Shown here in pieces: positions 1-11,419 of a stretch of DNA of 64,000 bases. Both the position numbers and the translations under genes were made by a program. The DNA is from Escallonia rubra (taxonomy: Eukaryota; Streptophyta; Magnoliopsida; Escalloniales; Escalloniaceae). A model generated the notes under the pieces. That model was not told the origin of the DNA. It was given only the letters and a program-made list of their open reading frames with translations, and did not search any database. Each line of letters opens with the position of its first letter. Position 1 is the stretch's first letter. The stretch is from assembly GCA_033065855.1 (NCBI GenBank), contig JAVXUO010001184.1, positions 62,001 to 126,000 of the forward strand. Direction: 5' to 3'.

Positions 1-117
1 CCAAGATTACATTGGGAAATGAGAATCCTAGCCATCCTCCAATTCCTTGCTAAACTGCGTCAAGTGTTACCAAAGATGGGTTGGAAAGATCCTTACTCCA
101 ACCTTAGATGTGGATGG

Positions 118-120
<3 letters not shown>

Positions 121-168
<48 letters not shown>

Positions 169-177
169 ATATATATA
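121..177. repeat. (AT)n microsatellite
   Basis: An uninterrupted AT run of about 36 bases passes into GTAT and AT repeats. It is simple sequence with no coding content. Confidence 0.95.
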
Positions 178-275
178 ACTGGAAGATTCTTATCAGATTA
201 GAGAGCCTTAGCTCTCCAACGCTTCAATGGCCACATAACTAGGTAAAATGGACATCTAAAACGCCACTAATATGA

Positions 276-386
276 AAGCATATCACGCCCTCTGCAGACT
301 CTACCACTAAATGTAGTGGATAAAAGGAGCAAAAGCATATCTCGCCCTCTGCAGACTCTAAATGTAGAGGATAAAAGGAGCAATAA
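276..386. repeat. 57-bp tandem duplication
   Basis: Two adjacent copies share the segments AAGCATAT, CGCCCTCTGCAGACTCTA and GGATAAAAGGAGCAA at a spacing of 57 bp. The second copy is slightly shorter. No function is evident. Confidence 0.75.
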
Positions 387-387
387 A

Positions 388-1946
388 CTAGTTTTAGTGG
401 CGGGGGTGTCCTCTATTAAAAGTAGTGGACATACTGAAACGCGATTGAAACACAAAATCAAGCTGTCCGCTTTGCCTTCGTAGGCAGACTCCAAATTGCT
501 GAAGAAATCCTTATGTTTCAAGCATAAATGATCAGCCCCGTATGTTGTGCAAATTTTTGTACTTATATATGTGCATCTACGCATACATAGATATCTACTT
601 ATATCTAAAGTACAGCCAAAGCAGAGAGAACGTTTCCAACTCATCACCTACTCAGACACTCACTTTTTGCCATGTGCATTAAAAACATATAATTTGCTTT
701 CAGTCGTATTTATCTTTTTGCTACCTCACATGTTTGTCGTTATTTTTTCTCTCTCTCACAAGGCTGTCCACTTCCTCTCTAAAATTTTGATATTATAGTC
801 AGATCCTCATTCTTCCCTTTTTCAGTTCTATTAAATGTCCACTATAAAAAAATCTCTTTACAATCCAAAATTATCTCAGTTTTCCCACTTTACAGGAATT
901 ATCACAACTTACATAGAGTTGATCCACTCCGACGGATTTCTCAGAAGTATTAGTAAGGTAATATAGATACACCAGCTAACAAGCTCTTTCAAATTTTGAA
1001 ATTATAGTCGGATCCATATTTTTCCCTTTTATGAAGTCTTTCATATGTCCAATAAAAAAAAATTATTTCAAGTCGTCTGTAAACAAACTTTTAAAATTTT
1101 ATATTTTTATATTATCACTTATATGATACATTACATACAATTATCTTTCTTTTTTGGAATGTGAGATGATAATTAGACGGAAGCTAAGAAACTTAAGCCA
1201 CAAAAAGAGCTTCGCTCAAACCCAGATAACGAAATTGCATCCCCTTCTCTCAGTCTCTCATAAATTTTCCTCCTCTGATCAGGTCAGTTTTTTCTTTTCA
1301 TGTATAGGGGTTAAACTCTAACTTGCTACTCTCGGACTTTATCCCACTTTTACAACAAGTTAGTTGTTTTCATATAATTTTCTGGCAATGTTTTTTGACT
1401 TCACTTTGTGATGTTTATTGATTTTACAAGCTTTGGGATTTGTGGCTGCTTCTCCGAGGTTTTCCAAGAACGAATTTTTATTGGCATTAACCAGTTGACA
1501 CCAGTGAGTCCATCAAATTTACACATGCTTTTACATTTATTTTTATTTTGCACGACTTTAAGGAAAAACATTACGCTTCATGCATTTAAGTAATGATCTG
1601 TTTTGTTATTATGCAGATTAAAGTAGTTGAACATGACGTATGGCTATTAAAAGGTTCAGTCTAAATAGTTTCTACCATGTAGTTTTTCAGCTTACTATTG
1701 CATCATTCTTTCTTTATGTTTTGTTTTTGTCAACTCAAGCATTTTACCATCAAAACTTCCCTATGATCATGTCTGATTCTTAGTGTTAGGATTGTACTAA
1801 TAACTTGATATAATCGGCTTCTTAGATTTCCGATGTAGTCATCATTCTTCCTCCTTCTCATAGCCATATATATAGCCATATACACTGTCGAATTCAAGTA
1901 GATCTTATTGTTCATCTTTACTTCTTGCAAAACTTGACAACTGAGG
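388..1946. other. AT-rich spacer with no gene recognised
   Basis: I see only short open frames without family resemblance. Two loosely similar blocks occur at about 783-835 and 983-1045 (each has AAATTTTGA..ATTATAGTC.GATCC and a pyrimidine run), suggesting an old local duplication. A CT-rich stretch near 1230-1280 resembles a plant leader, but no coding exon could be attached to it. Confidence 0.5.
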
Positions 1947-3041
1947 TGTGTTTGAAACCCATTTCAGTTTTTAGTTTTTGTTTTTAGAAAAAAGAAAATC
2001 AAAGCATCTTTAAGTTTTCTTTTTTTACAAAACTAATGGGTTGTTTGATACAGTTTTGCATGATTGGTTTTTACATTTTCTTTTTCCTATATTTTCTACT
2101 CTTCTCTTTTCTATTTTTTCTCTCTTCTCTTTTCTTTCATTTTCCAATATTTGAGAGCTTCTTCTAAGCTCCTATGTTCAACAACTAGTAGCGCCCCCAC
2201 CACGACCAACACATCTCCTCTACCATCGTCCAACTACTGCTATAGTAGTAACACACTAGCTTGCGAACTAGGGTTTCATTGGTTTGATTGAGTGAATGAT
2301 TTGATTGGTTTGGAATTTACCTGCACAAATCAAGATACTAGGACTAATCGATGGATGAAATCTTTTGTTGGTGTTTGTTGTAGAAACAATGGTGGTCGCT
2401 ATGATGGTGATTTGGATTTAGAGGAGTGGTGGTGCCGTGGTGGTGACCGATGTTAGAGAGTCTGGTGTTCGGCACTATTGGGCAGTGATGGTGGTAATGG
2501 TGGTGTTGGTTATCAGTGGCTATGGTGGTTGGCGTTGTTCGTGGGTGTTGGTCGCTGGTGGTGGTGGCGACGATCAGCAGCTATGGTGGTTAACCGTGTT
2601 GGTAAGTTTGGTGTTCGGGTGTCTTAATCAGTGGTGGTGGCAGATCAGCGGTCAATGGCTGTGGTGGTTAGCAGTGTTTATAGTTTGGTGTTCGGGGGTG
2701 TTGGTCATTGTTCGTGGTGGTGGTGGCGGCAGCAGCGGTCAATGCGTATGGTGATTGGCAATGTTGGTGGTTTGATATTCTTGGGTCATAGGTGTTGGCA
2801 ATGAAGATTGAAGGGAAGAAAAGACATAAAATGCTTCCAACAAAAGTTGAAAGGTGGCTCTCCAAAAAACAAAAAAACATGAAAACTCCACATTGGAGTT
2901 TTCAAAAATAGCCCTATTTTGAAAACTAGTTTATAAAATTGAAGGAAAAAAAACTAAAAACTGTCTGTCAAACGGCAATTTTTTTTTTTCGGTACTCAAA
3001 ACTAAACAAAAAACTGAAAAAATTGTTTCAAACTCTACCTG
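1947..3041. mobile_element. Possible 1.1-kb non-autonomous TIR DNA element
   Basis: The left border begins GTGTGTTTGAAAC followed by a TTTCAGTTTTTAGTTTTTG-like tract. The right border, read on the opposite strand, begins GTAGAGTTTGAAAC followed by a similar tract, so the ends form imperfect terminal inverted repeats. The interior has no transposase; it carries a (GTGGTG)n-like tract at about 2390-2760 that creates glycine/valine/tryptophan-rich shadow frames. No clean target duplication was found, so the exact ends and superfamily are uncertain. Confidence 0.4.
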
Positions 3042-3929
3042 GATTTTTTGTTTCTTCTTTTGTTCTTATTTATGTTTACTTTCTCAGTCAAATTGACCAT
3101 AAAGATTTGTTTCTCTTATTGCATTTTCCGTTGTGACAATGCCCGTGAGGAGCGATTTTGCATAAAGTAATTGACGTCAACTAAGGCGCAAAAAGACTTT
3201 TTGCCCACATATTTGTTTTCTTCATATGACTTTTGCCATTGATATTTTTTATGGCTTCTTGATGCAATTGCGGGCACATACTTATATTACAAAGGCTGAA
3301 ATCCTAGAAAATAAAAAAGTACTCCACTTTACTGTCTAGCATCAAGAAAAATCGTTAATTTCTTAAAAACTTTGAGAAAGTACCTTTAAACAAAGTGTTC
3401 TAAATCGGAGCAGCAGAGAATAGCACAAGAAACAGTGGCTTTAAGCTGGTTTCTCGCGCGTAAGGTAGTGGCAGAGGGATTGGAAGGTGCCACGGAGTTG
3501 ATACCTCAAAACCTAGGCGTCCAAGGCTTGTGAACACTAGTTTGGGTGGAGTGAAGCTCAATCTTAATGTTCTTCTTTTCTGTCTTCTTCCAAAATTCCT
3601 AGAGAAGGCAGAATTGATTTCTTTTATGCTAACTCCAATGTTTTCCAAAGAAGTCAAAACTTTGCGCACAAACCCCTCCCAGCGATATCAGACTTCTCTA
3701 ACTCCCCAAACACACAAGTGCTTTATAATTTCAGAGCTGACTTAGATTAGAGACCAAACTGAAAAGATACTACTACCCCCAACAAAAAGTAAGATAGAAA
3801 AAAATTGAAAATAAAATAGAAGCTAGACATATTTACACGAGTTTGCATCATTCCCCCCTTGTTAGAAAGAACTCACCTCTGTGCGTTGCCATTTTTTGCG
3901 ACTTAGCACATCTCAGGTTAAATTTCCAT
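3042..3929. other. Spacer with no gene recognised
   Basis: An 89-codon open frame on the minus strand (about 3400-3669) is the longest in this stretch. It is rich in serine, arginine and leucine and matches no family I recognise. I see no splice pattern or neighbouring exon to support it. Confidence 0.4.
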
Positions 3930-5790
3930 AAACTTCTCCTCGCTTAACCATGAGTTCTCATAGTCAGGCTGCCCGTCCACTTCACGAGAAATTTTAAATA
4001 TGACCCCGCTCTTGTCTTCATTTCTTCGACGTCGATCACTCTTTCACCCTTGTCCTTTTGTTTTGTCGAAACCTCACCTGACGTTTCAACACTAGCATCA
4101 CCCACCTTATCATATGTATTACCATGAAATGTGTAAATGCCTGCCACATTGAAGATATATGACAAGACCATGAGGGAGTTCTACTACATAGGCATTATCA
4201 CCAATTTTGCCCCATATCTTGCATGGGCCAACCTTTTTGCTTTTTATTTGTGGTAAATAACTGTTGTAAGCCTTTCTTTTGGAGGAAGACCATAACCCAA
4301 TCCCCAACCTTGAACTCTTTGAACTTCCGCTGGCGATCAGTAGCTTCTTTGTAGCGTTGATCCATTTCAGCCAATTTCTCTTTACCTTCTTCTTCAACCT
4401 CCTTCAGGTTTTCACCGTAGGTGATAGCATCTTCATTAGCTCGTGGCTGATCAGACACATCCATAAGGTCAACAACCTGGATTGGGTTTCACCCGTAGGC
4501 AGATTGGAAAAGGCTCTTTCCAGTAAACCTATTCACGATGCTATTATGTGCAAATTCAGCTTGAGGCAAGATCAAATCCCATTGCTTAATATTGTCCTTA
4601 GCTACACACCTCAACTAATTTTCCAAACTACAGTTTATTATTTCTGTTTGCCCATCTGTTTGCCCATCTGTTTGAGGGTGATATCCGCTTTTATATCGCA
4701 ATTTAGTGGCCAATAATTTCCACAAGGTCGTCCAAAACTGGCTAAGAAACTTGGTGTCTTGATCAGACGTGATGGTTTTGCGAAAACCATGTAATTTAAC
4801 CACTTCTTGAAAGAAAAGAGTCGACATACAGGTTGCATCTAAAATCTTCTTACATGCACTGAATGAGCCATCTTTGAAAACCAATCAACGACGAAAATGG
4901 AATCCACTGCTCTTGTTGTCCGTCGTAGCCCCAAAGAACAATAACTCCAACCCATGGAATCATAAAAGCGTATAAACATGCATTTTGTTGTTGTCCTTTA
5001 GATACTTGGTACGTATAACACCTACGGACATACCGATACAATCTCTCTGTTTTGTCGGCCAAAAGTATCTTCCAGGCACCAAATTCAGCAATCAAACTCA
5101 ACGAACCTTGGGAAAGCCAGCTTGTAGTTGCTTGAAACTTTACCGGATCAACCTCTACACCTTTGACTGACGTAACAAATCCCAAGAACTCCAATCAGCC
5201 TACCGTAAATCTACATTTTTTGAAGTTGGGTAAAGCTGATTTTGCCTCAAAAGCTGTAGAGCCCTTAAGTTTCGTGCATGGGTTGCACGACCTTTGCTAC
5301 AAATCAAGATATCATCGAAGTACACAACTAGAAACTTCCCAATAAAAGGTTTGAGTACTTGATGCATGAATCTCGTGAATGTAATTGGAGCATTTAATAG
5401 CCCAAACAGCATGACCAACCATTCTTAGAGACCCTCTTTGGTATTGAATATAGTTTTCCATTCATCTCCTTCTCGGATTCATATTTGGTGATAATCACTC
5501 TTGTAAAAACTTTTCAACTCGACGATATACCAAGCGTATCATCCAATCTTGGTATTCGGAACCGGTAATTGATGGTTATCTTATTTAGCCACGCTGTGCA
5601 CGCAAATTCTCCAAATCCCATCGTTCTTCAGTGTAAGTAAAGCTCGCACAGCACAGGGACTTGAACTTTCTTGGATGAACCCCTTCTTGAGTATATCTGA
5701 AACTTGCTTTTGCAGCTCCCCGTGCTCCTTCGGACAGATCCTATAGTGCGATAGGTTTGCTAGGACAGCTCCAGGCACAAAAAATCAATG
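3930..5790 (-). mobile_element. Broken Ty3/Gypsy chromovirus fragment (RT, integrase, chromodomain)
   Basis: Read right to left on the minus strand, the recognisable pieces come in canonical Gypsy order. First is the approach to reverse transcriptase (KKGFIQESSSPCAV), then the RT core with FGLLNAP and the catalytic VVYFDDIL motif, then integrase with ITSDQDTKFLSQFW and YHPQTDGQT, and last a chromodomain-like segment with FLVKWTGS, which points to a chromovirus. No LTRs are recognisable at either side. The copy is a fossil: incomplete at both ends and interrupted many times, so it is old. Confidence 0.85.
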
Positions 5791-5806
5791 TGGCATTGTA
5801 TGTCTC

Positions 5807-6235
5807 TAATTGGGAGTGTTTGCCTACAGTTGTGTGAAGGTGACTGTGTGGTCTATGTGTACTAGAACGCAGCAGCCATGGTGGTGTGTGCCAGGCTGTG
5901 TGCAGGTGGATGTACGTGTGTGTGTAACTGTGTGCAAGAGAGGGAGGGGGGCAAAGGAGAGGGGCTGCCGTGATGGCAGTGTGTGCGCTTGTATGTTTGT
6001 GTGTTTTGTGTGTGTCGTGAGTGTATGCTCATATGTGTGCGTATTGTGTGTTTTGTGTGTACATGTGTGTGCCTGTGTGTGTGAGAGAGAGAGGCTGCCG
6101 TGATGGCAGTCTCTGTATATGTGTGTGTGTGTGTGCGCGCGCGAGTGTGTGTGTATTGTATGTAGTGCTTGTATGTTGGTGTGTATAGTGTCTGTAACGT
6201 GTGCGTGTTCAGGTATATGGTGGGTGTATGTGCAG
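5807..6235. repeat. GT/TG-rich low-complexity tract
   Basis: The tract consists of extended TGTG/GTGT runs broken by AGAGAG and short GC-rich words, including the repeated phrase GCTGCCGTGATGGCAGT near 5965 and 6092. All open frames through it are simple-sequence artefacts rich in Val/Cys or His/Thr. Confidence 0.85.
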
Positions 6236-6319
6236 AGAGGATAGGAAGAAGAAGGGAGTTTATGTGGGTCTGTGTAGTGCAGTGGTACCCTGCGCTTGCA
6301 CAGGTGTACCACATGCACG

Positions 6320-8069
6320 AGTCTGTGTTTAGAGAAATCTCGAGATCTGGACGCAAAATAAAGAGAGTTGATTCATTATAAAAGTCATTGGAATTGCTTA
6401 TTCTTCTGAAGGGAACCACCCGTCACATGTAAACTTTCCAATCCAATGTGAGCTTATGTGAACATTAGACACCATATGGACAAACACCCAAAAATTCCAC
6501 CTCCAAGTAGTTAAACACTCTCTCTTATCTACTTGATCAATCCTCTTCCGGCATACAGTAGTCTAGCATGCAAGCCAGAAACCATAGCCTTCTCCTACTT
6601 GGTATACCACAAAGTAGCTTTAAACTTCTCTAACAAACGTCAAAACCTTATTTAGCCACATTACGTCCAATCTGAAAGGTCCTTCTCTTCTCAACCCACG
6701 GCACTGAAATATCCACATTATCAGAATTGATTTGTATCACAGATCAAACCACATCCCATACTTTTTATCTTCAAAGTGAAAGTTTATGAGATAAAAGAAA
6801 CCGCCAGAGAAGGCGAAGACGCTAATTAGACAACAGAAGGAATCTGAACCTACAGTGGTTTTTTCCAGGTCGTTCGTAGTCCCAGCAAAGATCCAAAGAA
6901 TAAACAAAAGATCATTCTTCAAAGGAATCATGGAGTAGAACATAAGATGGGCCCACTACAGATAACGAAATAGCATGACATTACAATCAGCTCCAGAGCA
7001 CAACGGATGTATTCCACATCTCCTAGCTCCTCTCACAATTCCTTCGTCTGCATATCAAAATATACCAAATAAACATCTGGGTCTCTTCCTACCAAGGGCA
7101 GCAAGAAAGAGACTTGAGGTTATTGCCAACAAACACCTATTTGTACAAGCACAACACTATCCAACATACCCACGACTAGCTTCCAGGCACACCTGCTGCA
7201 TGTGCAACTTAAATCTGGCATTTATTCTAAGCAAGTTATATTTTGATCACATACCACTTTTTAAGATAAGTTATATAAAATGTGAATAGCATATCGTTTA
7301 TGATGCTTAATGTCAGAGAAGTTGATAACCTGGGAAACAATTGGAAGTTTAAAGTTGCGGGGGTTGGATTGAAAACCATAGACCTTGTTGTTTTTATCTT
7401 TTTCCAACTTCTACTTTTTCCAAGTGACAATCATTCAACGAGGAACATGTGCAACACCAAATGTGGTGTTAGACCAACTAACTACTATAGTATAGATACG
7501 AACTGTTATTCCAGTAGCACCTAAAGTCAACTTTGCGTGAGGTAGCTGTGGCAACTAAATTTCTACAAGGCGCAATATGCCCACTATAGTCAAGTTTGCA
7601 CTTTCCATTGTTGCGAGGACTTCAAATCCAGCAAAAGTGAGAACTTACATAGTTATTTCGATAGCCGCGAGAGAGTCCATTACCACGTCCTTGCCCCTTC
7701 TTCCACCCGACATCCCATCACGCCCACCCCACGTCCGCCAAAAATCAGCAATGGGATAGCCATTTTCACTTCTCCTCCATCACCATTTTCAACCTTGACA
7801 CACTCCCCAGGCTCACCAAACCCTTAGGAGACTCAGTCTCTTCGATATCCCCCAAAATGAAAGCTTTCTCCTCGTCCTAGATGTGATAAACTTAACCAAA
7901 GATGCTCTAACTACCCAATATCTAAGACTAACCACTTTAAAAACTAAGAAAAACTCGATACAGCAAGAATGATCAACGCAAAACAAGGTAATCAGCAAAT
8001 GGACTGGTTAACAAAGGGCCAAGGAATGCATGATAAAATTAGGAGTTGTGGCCTATTCAAGTCACTCAC
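6320..8069. other. Non-coding stretch left of SNF5/BSH exon 3
   Basis: If the SNF5/BSH gene continues to the left, this is intron. I searched the minus strand for the expected next exon (the QLxxFRxYEGQDM and KDQFLWDLNNFESDP motifs of the family) and did not find it. Several short frames exist but none is recognisable. Confidence 0.45.
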
Positions 8070-10356
8070 TTGGATGGATTGAACAATTTGTGTGACGAAT
8101 GCCGGAGGAAGCTTTAAGTCTTTCACTGTTCTTTTTGCAAATACCACCACCTCTGAATCTGGATCTATCTCATCATCGATAAAGAAAATTCGTGAATTTC
8201 GATATACAATGAGCAAGAATATATATGCATTTTGTATGATAGCAGCATGTATATAGCAGCATGTATATAGCAGAAATTCGTGAATTTCTGACTACTAGAC
8301 ACTACTATATAGCAGCATGTATGAATCATTTTGTATGATAGCATTGCTTCGAAGCAGTATTTCAAGAAACGCAGAGGTTATCCTGGCTATGGACTCTTCA
8401 AAATGCGTGAAGTACCCGTGTCGGACACTAGACACTTGGACATGCGTACGGTCCGACACATCCCGTAGGATACACCCCTAAGAACAGTATATTATAGTGT
8501 TTCTTTTAGTTCGTTATTACTTTAAGATGATCTCAGTTTAAATTAAAACGATTTGCGTAACTTAAAACGCCATGTAGACTAAGGAATAAGTAAAATGCAA
8601 GATAGATAGGAATAGTTTGTCGTGTCCCTGTATCCTGGGTTTTGAAAAATAGACAAATCCGACACTTGGACACGTATCTGACTCAGACACTCGTACCTAA
8701 TCCATGTAACATAGTATGCTACCTAAGACAAGAATATCTTGGCCTTACACGTTCTTTTTCAATTGCTAAACTTTATAAGTTCATCATCATCGTCGTCGTC
8801 ATCGTCATCATTGTCACCGTCACCCCACACACACACACACATACATGCACCATACACTAGTAGCAATATCATGATCTTGAGTACATCAGCATTTTACTAA
8901 CAAATACTCTCTGTTTTTCATAAAATTTGTCCCCTTTGACTTTTTACGAGTTTCTCGGATAAAATTCGAGCATCTTACCATTTAATTGAATTCCATCAGG
9001 AACCACCAAATCAAAAATTGGATACTCTATGAGTCGAACTTGGGGGAAAGAGCAGCTGAATCTAAAGTCATTGCTTGAATGTTCACATCTTATTCTGTTT
9101 GCAAATGCAAACTTTCAATGAAATGTAGGCAATGCTACACCCAATATAACTATGGAGACTTCTTTAAAGCGTTCGGAAGATTGGAAATTGTGATCGAAAT
9201 TGTAGATTGTAAGTGCAACTAAACATGAAAGCATCTAACATTTAAGAAGGCATTGATAAACTAATCTATGAAGGATTTTGACGTGAAGAGAAAGACTACA
9301 TTATTCTTCCTAATAAGGAAGAAGAAAAAGGATTTGAAAATCAATGAAGATTGTTGTGTTCATACATTGAGTCTTGCATCTAATATTTAAACTACAAACT
9401 AAGGGTCCGTTTGGAACCAATTCTTTTAGGATTTGGATTTCAGATTTGGAATTGGATTTGGAATTCAATTCACTTTTTTTTGTTTGGAACGAAAGGGAAT
9501 TCAAATCACGGAATTCCAATTTTGTGTTTGGAGAACAGAGGAAATGGAAAGGTAATAAATTTTTAGACAATTATATCCCACATAAAAAATAAACTACCAA
9601 ATAGAAAATAACTACCACTTAGAATGTAACTTCTCCTCGTAAATAACTTCACCTAACAAATGAATAACTACCCGTTAGGAACACAGTTCACATAACATAG
9701 TTTCTTCACGTGAGAAAATAAATTCCAAACTTACACCCATCATCATCTCCTTTCCACAAGTAATAATTAAAAACCTTAGAGCCATATAGTGGCAATTTAT
9801 TTAAAGCCAAGTCTTGAACTTTTTAGATGTTTATGGCTTATAAATTCACTGAGGCTTTTTGCAGCCTTGCAATACCAATTCAAACCTTTGTATCGATTAA
9901 ACACCCACCGATATTAAAATCATTTTCTGGTGCCAACATACTCTAAGAATTAGCAAAAAAGCAGAAGGAGACGAAACGTCTGGAACTGAAAGAGTGTAAA
10001 CTTTTTAGCAGCAAATTTTTCATGAAGTAGATTATTTTCGCAAAATGAAAAATACAATAATGTACGTTAAAAATCAAGAAAGTAAAAATGGAAAAATATT
10101 GGAGAAGATTACCAGCAGGGTTCCAAGTAAATGCATCTCTGAACCTCTGGCCGTCAATTTCTATGTCAAGACGGATTGGAACCAGATTTTCTGAAGTTGG
10201 GCTGCGTTCCAGTCGCCCCGAAAAGATGCCCCATTAAGTTAAGTTTTACCAAAAGACTGAATACACAAAGAAAGAGAAAACTGGAGTTCTGGGAATGACT
10301 TACATCCTGAACTTCACTGGGTTCTTGGAAAAACCCCATAAATGCTGCGATTTCAT
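8070..10356 (-). CDS. BSH: SNF5/INI1-type SWI/SNF subunit (BSH-like), first three coding exons
   Basis: SNF5/BSH is a core subunit of SWI/SNF chromatin-remodelling complexes in the nucleus. Exon 1 (10356-10304) gives [17 protein letters not shown] plus two bases. Exon 2 (10201-10113) continues [18 protein letters not shown] and then [12 protein letters not shown]. Exon 3 (8164-8070) gives [17 protein letters not shown], then [15 protein letters not shown]. The donors are GTAAGT, GTAATC and GTGAGT, the acceptors end in AG, and all three junctions keep phase. Together they cover about the first 80 residues, including the start of the SNF5 domain, of a family about 240 aa long in Arabidopsis. 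The second SNF5 repeat (EGQDM..KDQFLWDLNNF) was not found to the left, so either a long transposon-filled intron continues beyond the window or the copy is truncated. The reading frames seen are intact. The start codon was chosen because it gives the family N-terminus directly before PVKFR. Confidence 0.85.
8216..8345. repeat. Short interspersed repeats and palindrome in BSH intron 2
   Basis: TATAGCAGCATGTAT-like words occur four times, and AGAAATTC-GT-GAATTTCT is an 8-bp-arm palindrome. The same palindrome core (AAATTCGTGAATTT) recurs at about 8187-8201, just upstream of the acceptor of SNF5/BSH exon 3. Confidence 0.6.
8410..8700. mobile_element. Small TIR element (MITE) with GTGTCGGACAC-type ends
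   Basis: The left end reads GTACCCGTGTCGGACAC then CACTTGGACA. The right end on the opposite strand reads GGTACGAGTGTCTGAG then ACGTGTCCAAGTGTCGG. These imperfect inverted ends lie about 290 bp apart with no coding sequence between them. It lies in intron 2 of the SNF5/BSH gene. The superfamily is not determined. Confidence 0.55.
8755..8860. repeat. Trinucleotide and CA simple repeats
   Basis: A (CATCGT)n-like run of TCATCATCGTCGTCGTCATCG is followed by ACACACACACAC. Simple sequence inside the same intron. Confidence 0.8.
9402..9480. repeat. Tourist-like terminal repeat arm (left)
   Basis: GGGTCCGTTTGGAACCAATT then CTTTTAGGATTTGG begins right after a TAA trinucleotide. It is the inverted counterpart of the arm ending at about 10867, which is followed by TAA. 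Ends of this kind with a 3-bp TAA duplication are typical of PIF/Harbinger (Tourist) MITEs. The two arms may be ends of one element or of two separate copies, because SNF5/BSH exons 1 and 2 lie between them. Confidence 0.55.
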
Positions 10357-10451
10357 GCTTTTCTGCTTTTTCTCTCTTCGAATTTCTTCAAATCCGACGG
10401 TTAATCAGTTTCAGCCATATACGGGGTTCTTGGAAAAACCAGTAATTTCAA

Positions 10452-11406
10452 TGGGCCGGCTTGGGCCGGCCCAGCCCGGACCTAGCGGGCCAAAAGGGGG
10501 CCCGGGCCAGATCGGGCTTCGGACCTTGCGAACAGGGCCAGCCTAATGGGGTTATCCTGGCCCGGTCCAAACCCTAGACCCTAACTTTAGGACAGGGCTT
10601 GGGCCAGGCCAAAGCTGAATAAAAAATTATTTTTTTAAACTCTTTTTATTTATGTTTTATGTTATGAAAAAATTAAATTTAAGAAAAATTTGTTCATAGG
10701 CCATCACTCTTTTTATCTGGGCTTAGAATCGGCTGCTAGATATATATTAAGGATTAATTTGAAATAAGCTTGTAAATAAGCTTATTACAAAAGAAAGTGA
10801 AATGATTTTAAATTCAATTCTGAATTTGAAATTCAAATCCTAAAAGAATTGGTTTCAAACAGACCGTAACTTATGCGATTTAGAACAAAAAAAAGAATCT
10901 AACTAATGATTTAAATAGGGATAGAGGCTTTATTTTTGAATTAATTTTACAGGAATAACGAGGGTTATATTCGTAAGTCAAATGCAACCTAAAAACTAAA
11001 TTTAGTTAGCTTCGCACGACAGTGAGGGTTATATTCGTAAGCCTTATGTAATTTTAAAAAAATACTTCCAATTATTATAAATTCAACCTAATAGATATAC
11101 CAATTTATTAGGACTTAATTTTTTACTATTTGTTTCTTAAAACCACTCCTCAATAGAAATATCAAGTTTAATTACCTAAATAACAAAAATAACAAAAAAA
11201 ATTAACAAATCAGGGCCCGACCGGCCCGGGCCGAATACGGGTATGTTCCGGGCCGGGCCAGTCCTGAGGTTTTTCCTCCAATTCTTCGGCCTGGCCCTGG
11301 CCCTTGGCCCCAAGACCAGGGTCGCACTGTTCATCCTTTAGGGCCGGGCCAGCCCGGGCCATTTTAGGGCATGCTCTGGCCGGCCCAGCCTTTTTAACAC
11401 CTCTAG
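10452..11406. mobile_element. GGGCCGG-rich non-autonomous element, copy 1 (hAT-like)
   Basis: The left module (ATGGGCCGGCTTGGGCCGG, then CCCTAACTTTAGG and GCTTGGGCCAGG, then a TTTTTATTTATGTTTTATGTT tail) and the right module (CCTTTAGGGCC..GCCC and terminal AACACCTCTAG) both recur in the adjacent copy 2. The right terminus read inward is CTAGAGGTGTTAA, a common hAT-type end. The element begins about 100 bp upstream of the SNF5/BSH start codon. It has no transposase. The interior also contains a Tourist-like arm at about 10800-10867. Confidence 0.55.
10800..10867. repeat. Tourist-like terminal repeat arm (right)
   Basis: Read on the minus strand it begins CGGTCTGTTTGAAACCAATT then CTTTTAGGATTTG, matching the arm at 9402 over most of about 65 bases. 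A TAA follows directly on the plus strand, as expected for a Tourist-type 3-bp duplication. Confidence 0.55.
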
Positions 11407-11419
11407 AAAAAAAAAACCA

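Noticed and set aside
2437-2754. 105-codon Val/Trp/Gly-rich frame as a glycine-rich protein
   Set aside because: Driven by GTGGTG simple sequence inside a TIR element; no signal peptide or conserved pattern.
5810-6419. 185-codon His/Thr-rich minus-strand frame and its neighbours
   Set aside because: Entirely from the GT/CA-rich low-complexity tract.
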